From CATOSP01 sp965197545 (GTDB lineage: Bacteria > Chloroflexota > Dehalococcoidia > Lucifugimonadales > UBA3495): a DNA stretch of 64,000 nucleotides. The DNA is taken from positions 124,001 to 188,000 of the forward strand of contig CBDANJ010000008.1 of the NCBI GenBank assembly GCA_965197545.1, read 5' to 3'. Positions 7,443 to 16,900 of this stretch are shown here, in pieces. The notes beneath the pieces are model-generated. The model was not told where the DNA came from and did not search any database. It saw only the letters and a list, made by a program, of their open reading frames with translations. A program made the translations under genes and the position numbers. How positions within the stretch are numbered: the stretch's first letter is position 1; every line of letters begins with the position of its first letter.

Positions 7443-8702
7443 TCAAGGCGTGGGGGTTTGCCCTTCGAGGGATGAGACTGGCAGCCCGAATTCCGCTCTT
7501 ACGGCGTTCACCAACCGCCAGTAGTCGCTGCCGAAAAAGGCTGCGACCGCGTTCTCGACCTGTTGCCTGCCTCGCTCGTAGTCGGGCTGAGACGAACCTT
7601 CCTTCCCCAGCAGCGTCCTGCTGTACAGGGTGTGGAATGTGGGACTAAGTTTCTGGGTCCGGCGCATGGAGACCCCGGGAACCCCGTCGTTTGCCTGGGA
7701 GAGGTTGTACAGCCGCCTGCGCGTCGCCTCAGGCCCGGGACCCAATACCAGGGCGAGAGTCCTTGAGTTGTACTTGACCTCGAACAACAGCATCCTGCCC
7801 GTTGCCGTCCATCCGTGCCCCTCCCTCATCTCGGGTATTCCTTCAAGTTCCGGCGCATAGAACCGGTGATACCATTTAGAATTGCCGTCGCCCTGCAGGA
7901 GTGGCTCATACCGAGCTATTGCTGAGTCCAGGACATCCCAGCCTTGGGCTTCCAGTGCGGGCCTGGCCTTGATGATCAGGTCAATGGCGGCACGGTGCTT
8001 GTTGTATATCTGGAGGGCCAGCTCGTCTATGTTGTCGGCGTCGGTCATCACGTGCCTCCGCAAAGTGCGAGCGTACTGCTCCAGGAACCCGGAAACGCTC
8101 GTGCTGATGCTCGAACCTCGTGTCCGGAGCGTACGGTCGATGAGGTCGGCAACCTTCTCGTAGCCGAGGGGCACATACCGTCCCGCATCGCCCGCTGACT
8201 CGGGTTCTATGCCATCGGGAGTAAGGAAGATGGGGAAGGGGACCAGCCCTTCATACTCGCTTTCTGCGATTCTCAGGCAACGGGCAAGTTGATTGGAATG
8301 TTCTCCGGCCCCGATCTTGTTCTCTATGATGCAGAAGAACTCATCGCCCTCGTCTGTCAGCAGGATGTCTATGTTGTGGCGCTCCGTCGCAACCTCGATG
8401 CCGCCCAGATCCCAGCCATCGACATCGAGGGGGGTCACGCTCCCGACCCCCTCTTCCTGCGCCTTGGCCGCTGCCTCTGAGAGGAACCGGCGCAGGAAGT
8501 AATCCCGCAACCCATGGGAGCCCCTCGGGTCGAGCAGCCACGCGAGCAGCGCCGAGTGCTGGGTCTCCCGCCGCTCGATTTTAAGCACGTCGAACGGGTT
8601 GAATTCGGAGAGGAGGTCCTCAAGGCGCTCCAAGCCCTCGTCCATAACAAGGTCCTGAAGGGCTTGTTCCGGAGGCATGTCTGAAGTTGGGCTGGTGGAC
8701 AT
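7443..8702 (-). CDS. PD-(D/E)XK nuclease superfamily protein
   Basis: The start is taken at ATG 8702 because GAGG stands five bases upstream; the frame is open to 8762. Near the N-terminus FNPFDVLKIERRE and HSALLAWLLDPRGSHGLRDY are followed by the core RHNIDILLTD...CIIENKI...EHSNQL. This gives Asp, Glu-x-Lys and a downstream Gln of the PDDEXK_4 type. The rest is unassigned. Such proteins are often defence or mobile-element cargo. A TATAAT lies on this strand at 8746-8751, 44 bases before the start. Two serine recombinase genes flank it on the same strand. The substrate is unknown. Confidence 0.8.
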   Translation of the reverse strand: MSTSPTSDMPPEQALQDLVMDEGLERLEDLLSEFNPFDVLKIERRETQHSALLAWLLDPRGSHGLRDYFLRRFLSEAAAKAQEEGVGSVTPLDVDGWDLGGIEVATERHNIDILLTDEGDEFFCIIENKIGAGEHSNQLARCLRIAESEYEGLVPFPIFLTPDGIEPESAGDAGRYVPLGYEKVADLIDRTLRTRGSSISTSVSGFLEQYARTLRRHVMTDADNIDELALQIYNKHRAAIDLIIKARPALEAQGWDVLDSAIARYEPLLQGDGNSKWYHRFYAPELEGIPEMREGHGWTATGRMLLFEVKYNSRTLALVLGPGPEATRRRLYNLSQANDGVPGVSMRRTQKLSPTFHTLYSRTLLGKEGSSQPDYERGRQQVENAVAAFFGSDYWRLVNAVRAEFGLPVSSLEGQTPTP

Positions 8703-9084
8703 CAAACCTCGAGCCGGGCTTTCGTTGGATGAGCCCGTCGCTATCATTATAAACAGGACCACACCGGTGAATGCCCGGAAACAGGCCTGGGGCCGCTACC
8801 GGGCCGCCACTGAACACCAGCATGTCCCGGCGCGATGCGGCTCATTTCCGGCCTGCGAGCCCAGCTGCCGGTCAGTTGCGGAAATACGGGTTTTCCGAAA
8901 CTCCAGGGCCGGAGATGATGCCCATCATGTCCGGTTCCACGCTGGGCCTGGTTGTGCTAGAAGTCTGGCCGGAAAGCCATTGGCCGGGTTTCGCGCTACG
9001 CCAGACAGACGTATTATAGTCTTATCAGGCATGATAGTATCTGTAATGCGTTTCAAGTACCCACTGTTATATCGACAATCGTCT
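8703..9084. other. 382-base intergenic stretch between nuclease and recombinase
   Basis: No gene supported. A minus-strand -10-like TATAAT is at 8746-8751. The part near 9010-9080 is locally AT-richer (TATTATAGTCTTATCAGG) and is a possible recombination site for the neighbouring serine recombinases, but I see no clear inverted-repeat core. Confidence 0.4.
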
Positions 9085-9717
9085 CTAAGAAAACGACGGC
9101 TTGGGGAGAATCGGGGTTTCCGTCCGAGTTTCCAGGTCCTCCATCTCCCTTGCCACCCGCCGGATCACGCTGTGGTGAACGCGGTGGACCTGGGAGATGC
9201 GGTTGACCGACTGCCCCTCGCGGAGCTTGTGCTCCACCTCCTGCCGTGCTTCGGGAGTGAGCACCGGAGGGCGCCCGATCCGCTTCCCTTCAGCCCGGGC
9301 CCGCTCCTGGCCCTGGATGCTGCGCTCCCGGATGTTGCTCCACTCCCACTCGGCGATGGCCAGGGTGAGGTGCAGCAGGAGCTGCCCGGTGGGGGTGGTC
9401 GTGTCGAACTCCCGATGTGAGAGGACCACAAGGTGGATGCCGGCGCCGGTCGCGTCCTTGATGAAGCGCAGGCCATCAACGGCCCGCCGGCTGATGCGGT
9501 CAATGGCGGTGACCACAAGGGTATCCCCCGCCTGAAGCCGGGCTTGCAGGTCCCGCAGGGCCCGGCGGTCGCTCCTGGCGCCCGAGCCGATCTCCGTGAC
9601 GAGCTCGTGCACGCCGTAGTCCTGGAGCTGCCGGGTCTACGTCTCCAGGTTGCCCTGGTCCTCGGTGGCCTGGCTGACCCGTGCGAAGCCGACGGTGAGG
9701 GGAAGGCGGTTGATCAT
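9085..9717 (-). pseudogene. serine recombinase interrupted by an in-frame TAG
   Basis: From ATG 9717 the frame reads MINRLPLTVGFARVSQATED, with the catalytic Ser in RVS, then meets TAG at 9637-9639. In the same frame it goes on TRQLQDYGVHELVTEIGSGA, TAIDRISRRAVDGLRFI, LAIAEWEWSNIRERSIQG and a C-terminal HTH (GQSVNRISQVHRVHHSVI). One codon change (for example CAG to TAG) separates it from an intact 210-residue resolvase. A product starting after the stop would lack the nucleophile. Confidence 0.8.
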
Positions 9718-9873
9718 CGCTGCTCCATGCTGCCCGCGCTTAGTGTATGCGGAAATGGTGGGACCCCGGAATGCTTTCGTCAAGGGTTTCCGCGGATTGG
9801 CGGTGTATCTGGAGGACGGGCGTTTCACGGGGGATGGACGGGCTGGCGGTAAGCGCCCGTTTTCCGCGGGACG

Positions 9874-10371
9874 TTACCGGCTCCCCCGCGTCGGCGCTGG
9901 GGACAGGATGTTCCCCAGGGAACCCTCTATGCGCCGGCACAGAATCGCCAAAATCGGCCCCCCAACGGGCTTCAGGGTTCCCGGTCTTAGCCGTGCGGGT
10001 TGGTCTGTGAGGTCATGGCCTGCCGCAGCGGCCACACCGGCCGCGGGCTGGTGGGCCTCGGCCTTTGTTCTGCGTTTCCAGCCCGGCCCCAGGTACCGGT
10101 AGACCGTGGTCCGGGACACGCCCAGGAGCCTTGAGATCTCGGCGGCGCTCACGTCCTTGAGCAGGTCCTCCTGGTTGGCCCAGTGCCCGGTGACGGCGGA
10201 CTTGGCCCTGGCCTGGTCCACGGCGGTTACGGTTCCCTGCACCTTGACGACGGCGCCGGTCTCCACCGGGTGGCTCAGCACCGCCGCCCGGGCGCCTGCG
10301 GTCAGGCCGCCGGAGGGTTCCGTTTGCTTGTGGGGTATGGATATTAGAGGCCGCCCTAGCGGCGATTGCAC
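9874..10371 (-). pseudogene. degenerate frame with resolvase-like HTH
   Basis: Only SAAEISRLLGVSRTTVYRYL (mid frame) is recognisable. It is the C-terminal helix-turn-helix typical of serine recombinases. The residues before it do not resemble a catalytic domain and those after are low-complexity. It is probably a recombinase tail left in decayed DNA. Confidence 0.4.
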
Positions 10372-10413
10372 ACCGGCTCTGCAACAATACCGGAGCCAGT
10401 GCCCGCTACACTT

Positions 10414-10902
10414 CTACTTCTCTACCCAGCGCCCTGCGACAGCCCCCCAGATTTCCTCGCCTGTGTCCGCGTCGTAGAACACGACCAACTGGTTCTGCTG
10501 TCTTTGGCCGCTGCGGTCCACGCGGTTCTCGGGGCTCGTGTACGGGCCGGAGGGGAAGGATATTGGGATGTTGTCTACGACCACCAACCAGGCCTTGCGG
10601 TTCTCCACGGGGTTGCCTCTTTTGTCCGGCCCGGTGCAGAGGCCCACTGTTGTCCTGATCTCCAGGTTTGACGGGTCGATGCGTTCCAGCAGGTTGGCCG
10701 AGCCCTCAAACACCTTGTCGATTACTTCCTCTCTCGGAATGCCGGGGACGAAGGTTGCACTCTCTAGTCTGTGGTTTCCGCGGCTATAGATGGCGTCGAT
10801 GTCCTCGGTGCTAACCGGCTCCGAACCGGTGAACGCGAACGTGGTCAGCAGGACAGCGGCCAAGAGGGCGGCGAGCCCTCCCGCGATAATCCAACGCTTC
10901 AT
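10414..10902 (-). CDS. hypothetical exported or membrane-anchored protein
   Basis: The start is ATG 10902, preceded by GAGAGG at 8 bases. The first 30 residues (KRWIIAGGLAALLAAVLLTT) form a signal peptide or anchor without a lipobox Cys. The rest, about 130 residues, includes RKAWLVVVDNIPI and QLVVFYDADTGEEIWGAV, strands that resemble a PepSY-like or two-layer fold, but I cannot assign a family. Codon use looks normal. It lies alone between a decayed region and a doubtful frame. Confidence 0.65.
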   Translation of the reverse strand: MKRWIIAGGLAALLAAVLLTTFAFTGSEPVSTEDIDAIYSRGNHRLESATFVPGIPREEVIDKVFEGSANLLERIDPSNLEIRTTVGLCTGPDKRGNPVENRKAWLVVVDNIPISFPSGPYTSPENRVDRSGQRQQNQLVVFYDADTGEEIWGAVAGRWVEK

Positions 10903-11064
10903 GGCCTGACCTCTCAGATTATGGAGTCTGACCATTTGGGGCAGCTCTCAGGCCGAGTTTGGTAAAATTCTCCCACAGGACCATACCCCACAAGCAAACG
11001 GAACCGACGCGGGTGCGCCGCAAGAATTGGCCGGCAGGGCCGCCGGGCCCCGGTGGACCGGACG

Positions 11065-11379
11065 TTACTGACCGGCGGGTTCCATGATGAACAGCCGGTC
11101 CCAGTCGGTCACGCCCAGGGCCTGCTGCAACCGTAGTACTCCCCCGGGCGAAGCCGGGGCTGGGAGGCCCGGGGGTTGTCGCGGCGGTGGCATTGGGACC
11201 GTCCCGGGTTGGGCCTCCTCAGGGAGAGAGTGGAGTCCCTGATCTGGCCGTCCCCGGGACGGGGGGAGATGACGGTCGGCGGCGTTTCCATAGCTCCGGC
11301 GCGCCGGTTCGTTCCAGTACATGCCCAGCCGGTCCGGCAGCTCCCACACCGCGGGACGCGGGGGACGGCTGCGCTTCAT
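11065..11379 (-). CDS. doubtful small hypothetical protein
   Basis: A 104-codon frame from ATG 11379 has GGAAGGA about ten bases upstream and starts KRSRPPRPAVWELPDRLGMY. The middle is Pro-rich and the end reads QALGVTDWDRLFIMEPAG. No family is recognised. It could be chance open frame in GC-rich DNA. Confidence 0.3.
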   Translation of the reverse strand: MKRSRPPRPAVWELPDRLGMYWNEPARRSYGNAADRHLPPSRGRPDQGLHSLPEEAQPGTVPMPPPRQPPGLPAPASPGGVLRLQQALGVTDWDRLFIMEPAGQ

Positions 11380-11527
11380 ATCGAGTGTTCCTTCCCCTGG
11401 GATTGCGGGGCGGCAGCCCGGAACCGGTCTATCCCCCGGACCGCCGACGGGCAGCATCAACTCGTTGGAAAGAATCCTGCCGTCTCCGGCGCAGATGGCT
11501 CCTCGGCGGCACAGCCCTTGATGCCTG

Positions 11528-13933
11528 CTACGGGGCCGCCGGAGTGTCTATGTGGTACCAGCGGGAACGCTCGCTGGCCCCGTACTGGTTGATGGCCTTG
11601 ATCCGGTAGGTGTAGCGAGTCTCGGCCTCTACGGTGTTGTCGGTGTAGGTGGTGGCGGCGCTGCTCGTGTCCGAGACCAGCTCATTGAAGTGGCCCTCGG
11701 CGTCGGTATCCCGGTTGCGCCTGAGGATCACGTAGCCGGTGATGCTGTCGTCGTCAGGGTCATCCCAGGTGAGGACGACCTGGCCGTTGGACGCCGTGGC
11801 TTCCAGGCCCGTGGGCTTGTCGGGGACGGGCGGCGCAGGGGTGTCGATGTGCACCCAGCGGGACCGCTCGCTCACCCCGTGCTCGTTGATGGCCTTGATG
11901 CGGTAGGTGTAGGTGGTGCTGGCCGCCACCGTGTTGTCGGTGTACGTCGCCGCTGCCGTGCCCGTGTCCGCCACCAGTTCACTGAACTCGCCCCCTTCGT
12001 TGTTCACGCGGACTCGCCTCAGGATGACGTAGCCGGTAATGCTGTCGTCGCCAGGATCGTCCCAGGTCAGGGTCACCGAGTCGTGGGTCGCCGTGGCTTC
12101 GAGGCCCCTGGGCTTGGCGGGCGGCTCCGCGGGTCCCGCCGCCGCCACCGCTTCCGTGGCCGCGCTGGTCAGAGACTCGTCGTTATTGGCATCGTCGGTG
12201 AAGCTCACCTCCACCTGGATGGCCTTGCCCTCCTCGGTGTCGGCCAAAGTGTAGGTCGAGCTGGTAGCGCCCGCGATTTCAGCCTCGTCCTCCAGCCACT
12301 GGTAGCTGAAGGTGGCATTTGCAAGCCCGTCAGCATCGGCGATGCCCGATGTGTTCGCCGTCAGCGTCTCGCCCACCTGGGCGGTCCCACTGATGGTGGG
12401 TGCGCCGGTGGCAGGGCTATTAGTCCGGACATCCACCTCGTCCGTGGCCGCGCTGGTCAGAGACTCGTCGTTGCCGGCGTCGTCGGTGAAGCTCACCTCC
12501 ACCTTGATGGCCTTGCCCTCTTCGCTATCGGCAAGGGTGTATGTTGAGCCCGTAGCCCCGCTGATGTCCGCGTCGTCCGCCATCCATTGGTAGGTGAACG
12601 AGATGTTCGTGAGCCCGTCGGCGTCTTCGATGCCCGCCGTGTCCGCCGTCAGCGTCTCCCCCACCTCGGCGGTGCCGCTGATGGAGGGCGCACCCGTGGC
12701 GGGAGAATTGGTCTGGGGCGCTGCCGCCACCGCGTTGGGTGCCGCGCTGGTCAGAGACTCTTCGTTATCGGCATCGTCGGTGAAGCTCACTTGCACCTTG
12801 ATGGCCTTGGCTTCGTCTGCGGCGACCAAGGTGTAGGTGGCGTTGGTCGCTCCCGAGATGTCGGAGTCGTCCGCAAGCCACTGGTACTCGTACTGGACGT
12901 TGCTAAGACCATTAGCGTCGGCGATGCCCGACGTGTCTGCCGTCAGCGTCTCGCCCACCTGGGCTGTCCCGGTGATGGTTGGCGCTCCGGTGGCCGGGCT
13001 GTTGGGCGTGGGCGCTGCCGCCACCGCCTCCGTAGCCGCGCTGGTCAGCGTCTCGTCATTGCCCGCGTCGTCGGTGAAGGTGACTTCCACCTTGATGGCC
13101 TTGCCCTCGTCGGCGGCTGCCAGGGTGTAGGTGGCGTTGGTCGCTCCCGATATGTCGGCGGCGTCGGCCAGCCACTGGTACTCGTACTGGACGTTGCTAA
13201 GCCCGTCGGCGTCGATGACCCCAGATGTGTTCGCCGTCAGCGTCTCGCCCACCTGGGCCGTGCCGCTGATGGTGGGCGCGCCCGTCGCCGGGCTGTTGTC
13301 AGGCGTGTCCGCGTCTTCTGAGCATGGCTCGATCTCGTCGCCCTCCTCCACCTCGGGTACGGGCACTCCCTCCCAGTCCGATGCATTGGTCCCGAACAAC
13401 TGCTCGATCTGCGACCACTCCGATGCTCCCGCACAGCTCATCGCACCAACCCTCAGCCACGAGAGCCCATGCAGGTTGCTCACCACCGCGCTGGAACCGT
13501 GGAACGCGATCTCCACTCCCTCGGCGGGCAGGTCCAGCCACTCCCCACCTTCGAGGTTGTAGTACTGGACCACGTACCAGCCGGCGTCCTCTATGTCCTC
13601 CCAGTCCAGCTGCACCATGCCGTGATGCAGGTTTTCCGGCTCTGCCAGCACCGGCGTGCCCAGGACCACGGGGCATGGTTCGATCTCGTCGCCCTCCGCC
13701 ACCTCAGGTACAGGCACTCCCTCCCAGTCCGATGCGTTGGTCCCAAACAACTGCTCGATCTGCGACCACTCCGATGTCCCGTCGCAGCTCGCCGCACCAA
13801 CCTGCAGCCACGATAGCCCATGCAGGTTGCTCACCACCGCGCTGGAACGGTGGAACGTGATTTCCACTCCGGCGGCGGGCAGGTCCAGCCACTCCCCGCC
13901 TTTGACGTGGTAGTACTGGACCACACGTACCAA
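11528..13933 (-). CDS. giant Ig-like/FN3 repeat surface protein, C-terminal frame
   Basis: This frame continues the protein begun at 18360. It holds the end of one and all of a second copy of a roughly 100-residue module (HHGMVQLDWEDIEDAGWYV...EWLDLPA...NASDWEGVPVPE). Next come four Ig-like modules, each starting NSPATGAP and containing YQWLADDADISGAT-type and SFTDDAGN-type segments. Two FN3 domains near 97 residues end it (GYVILRRxR, TYRIKAINExG). There is no sortase motif or anchor. In-frame ATG or GTG codons exist near 13930, but independent translation would lack a signal peptide. Such repeats are common in large adhesin-like proteins of Chloroflexota; that link is from general knowledge. 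Confidence 0.75.
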   Translation of the reverse strand: MVRVVQYYHVKGGEWLDLPAAGVEITFHRSSAVVSNLHGLSWLQVGAASCDGTSEWSQIEQLFGTNASDWEGVPVPEVAEGDEIEPCPVVLGTPVLAEPENLHHGMVQLDWEDIEDAGWYVVQYYNLEGGEWLDLPAEGVEIAFHGSSAVVSNLHGLSWLRVGAMSCAGASEWSQIEQLFGTNASDWEGVPVPEVEEGDEIEPCSEDADTPDNSPATGAPTISGTAQVGETLTANTSGVIDADGLSNVQYEYQWLADAADISGATNATYTLAAADEGKAIKVEVTFTDDAGNDETLTSAATEAVAAAPTPNSPATGAPTITGTAQVGETLTADTSGIADANGLSNVQYEYQWLADDSDISGATNATYTLVAADEAKAIKVQVSFTDDADNEESLTSAAPNAVAAAPQTNSPATGAPSISGTAEVGETLTADTAGIEDADGLTNISFTYQWMADDADISGATGSTYTLADSEEGKAIKVEVSFTDDAGNDESLTSAATDEVDVRTNSPATGAPTISGTAQVGETLTANTSGIADADGLANATFSYQWLEDEAEIAGATSSTYTLADTEEGKAIQVEVSFTDDANNDESLTSAATEAVAAAGPAEPPAKPRGLEATATHDSVTLTWDDPGDDSITGYVILRRVRVNNEGGEFSELVADTGTAAATYTDNTVAASTTYTYRIKAINEHGVSERSRWVHIDTPAPPVPDKPTGLEATASNGQVVLTWDDPDDDSITGYVILRRNRDTDAEGHFNELVSDTSSAATTYTDNTVEAETRYTYRIKAINQYGASERSRWYHIDTPAAP

Positions 13934-16900
13934 CCGGCGTCCTCTACGTCCTCCCAGTCCAGCATCACCATGCCGTGGTGCAGGTTCTCCGTGTCCGACA
14001 GCACCGGCGTGCCCAGGTCCACCGCCGAGCCGGAGGTGGGAGTGGCGCTCACCTCCCCGGAGGCCGGGCCGTATGGTCCCTGGCTGTTGCCGCTACCGTT
14101 CCCGGCCCTTACCCGGAAGAAGTACTTGACTCCATTGGCCAGATTGGCCTGGTCGTTCGTCGTATAGGTGGTACTTCGCGCTGTGCCCCAATGGTTCTTG
14201 TCGTAGTCCTTGCCGTCGATCCTCCACTGGATGCGATAACTCTTCACTGGCGGGTTGCCGTTGTCGTCGGGCGGCTCCCAGGACAGGGTGACCTCCTTGT
14301 TTCCAGCGGCGGCGGCGAGGTTGCGGGGCGCTCCCGGCGGGCCGTCGCCCCACACGGGAGCCGTGGGTGCGCTGGTCAGGGTCTCCTCGCTGCCGCCGTC
14401 GTCGGTGAAGGTCACCCTGACCCTGATGGCCTTGCCCTGGTCGCCGGCTGCGAGCTTGTAGGTCGAGCCGGTCGCGTTCTCTATATCCGTATCGGTTGTT
14501 CCGTCACTGGATACCCACTGATAGGTGAACGTTTCGCCGCTCAGACCGTCTGCGTCGGCAATGCCCGTTATGCCCGCCGTCAGCGTCTCACCCACCTGCG
14601 CCGTGCCGATGATGGTGGGCGCGCCCGTCGCCGGCGAGTTGTCCCGCGCCTCCACCGCCGCCGTCTGTGAGCTGGTGCGGGTCTCCCGGTTGCCCGCGTC
14701 GTCGGTGAATGACACCCGCACCTTGATAGCCTTGCCCCGGTCGCCGTCGGTCGGGGTGTAGGACCTGGCCGCGCTGGCGACCATGACTGAATCCTCCCTT
14801 ACCCACTGGTGGGTGAAGGTGGAATCGTCCAGCCCGTCCTCGTCGGCGATGCCCGACGTGTCCACGGTCAGCGTCTCGCCCACCTGGGCCGTGCCGCCGA
14901 TGGCGGGCGCGCCACTGGCCGGGCTGTTGGGCTGGGGCAGCGCCGCCACCGGGTCCGTCGCCGCGCTGGTGAGCGTCTCCTGGTAGCCCCCGTCGTCAAC
15001 GAAAGTCACCCGCACGCTGATGGCCTTGCCCACGTCGTCTTCCGCCAGGGTATAGGTCGTATAGTCATACCCTGCATGGTGGTCGCCCGTACCGCTATCG
15101 GCGCCGTCGGCCAGCCACTGGTACGCGTACTTGGAGCCGATTATGCCGCTGCTGCCGATTGCAGCCCAAAGATAGTCCTTGGTGACGTTCTCCAACCCAT
15201 CCTCGTCGGCGATGCCGGAGATGTCCGCCGTCAGCGTCTCCCCCACCTGCGCCGTTCCGCTGATGGCGGGCGCGCCGGTGGCCGGGCTGTTGGTTGCCTT
15301 CCTCACCGGGAAGATTTTGATCTGTATGGTCCGTTCGCCCAGCGCCCCGTCCCTGATGGCCTGTACGCGGTAGTTGTGCGGCACGCCCGCAACCATACCG
15401 GTGTCGGTGTAGGCGGTCGCCGTGCTGCCCGTGTCCGCCACGTACACCAGCGGGTCGAGCTCGCCCAGCGAATGGCGGTGGCGCAATATCCGGTAACCGG
15501 TCACATCCTCATCGGGCGCGTTCCAGTACAGGGTCACCGACCCGTCGGCATTCGCCGCGACCCTGAGACTCTTGCGGAACTCCACCGCCGCCGCGGCCTC
15601 CTCCGTCATCACCGGCATCGTCGGCTGGCTGGTCATGTTCTGTCCGTGGCCAGCGTCGTCAACCCAAGCCACTATGAAAGTGATTTCCTTGCCCACGTCG
15701 GCTGCCACCGGCGTGTACGTAGAGTCGGTCGCATCCGGGATGCTGTCGTCGTCCGCCTCCCAGAAGTAGTGGAAGACGGCATTCTCCAGGCCGTTGGGGT
15801 CGATGATGAGCGACGTGTCCGCCGTCAGCGTATGCCCCACCAGCGCCCTGCCGCTGATCAGCGGCAGGCCCGTGGCCCGCCTGATGCGGTCCCTGGCCGC
15901 CAGCGGCTCCGTGGGCCCGCTGGTCACCGTCTCCTCGTTGCCCCGGTCGTCGGTGTAGGTCGCCATAACGCTGATTCTCTTGCCCTGCTTGTCGTCGTCC
16001 GGCTTGTAGGTCCGGGCGATGGCCCCCGGTACGCGGGCGCCATCGGCCAGCCACCGGTAGGTCATGGAGGTGACCTGCACGCCGTACCGCTCGGAGAGGT
16101 TCGACGAGTCCGCGGTCAGGGTCTTCCCCACCCGCGCCTCGCCGGTGACCTGCACCGGCCACGTCGCCGGGCCCGGCACCATCGTTGCGGGGACCACCGA
16201 CAGGAGCCGCCCGCCCGCCGTGCACACCGCGCCCGTGGCAGCGCAGGACTGCGCCGGCTTGAGCGAGACCATCACCATGTCCTCCGAGGCCGGCTCGACC
16301 TCGACTTCCCAGAGGTCGCGCCGCTGGCCCACCGGCTCAGCCCGCGTCACCTCGCCGCCCCACACCTCCACGCTGTGGTCCCGGAACTCCGCTGCATCGG
16401 TCGCTATCTCGTCGCTGAACGCGATCCTGAAGCTGAACGCCGTCTCCCCGTCGTGCTGCGACGGCAGGCCCTGGAAGCTCGCCGTCAGGATGGGACCCGC
16501 CACCGTCGCAGTCGGGCTGTTGTCCAGCTTCCTGGGGTCCTCCTCCTGGGTGCAGATGGACCCGGCCTCGCCGCAGTCTCCACTCGATGACAGCGTGATC
16601 GTCACGTCCTCGTCGGATTCCGGCTCCACCGTGATCTCGAACAGGTCGCTGCGGTCGTCCACCCGCTGCACTTGCGTCACCGCGCCCCCGGTCGCCGCGA
16701 GCGCGTCCTCACGCAGCGAGTCGGGGCTGATGCCGACGTCCTTGACGAAGGCAACCTGGAAATTGAACTCGCTCTCACCGTCGTGGGACCGGGGGACGTC
16801 ATTGAAGCGGGCCGTGATCCGCTGCACCGCGTGGCCCGCCGACCCGTTCGTGGAGCAGGTACGGCCCGTCGGGACCGTGTTCGAGTCGTCGGCGATCTCC

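Noticed and set aside
11528..16200. Regularly spaced repeats of about 290 bases looked array-like.
   Set aside because: They are the coding units of Ig-like modules, with normal codon variation, not CRISPR repeats and spacers.
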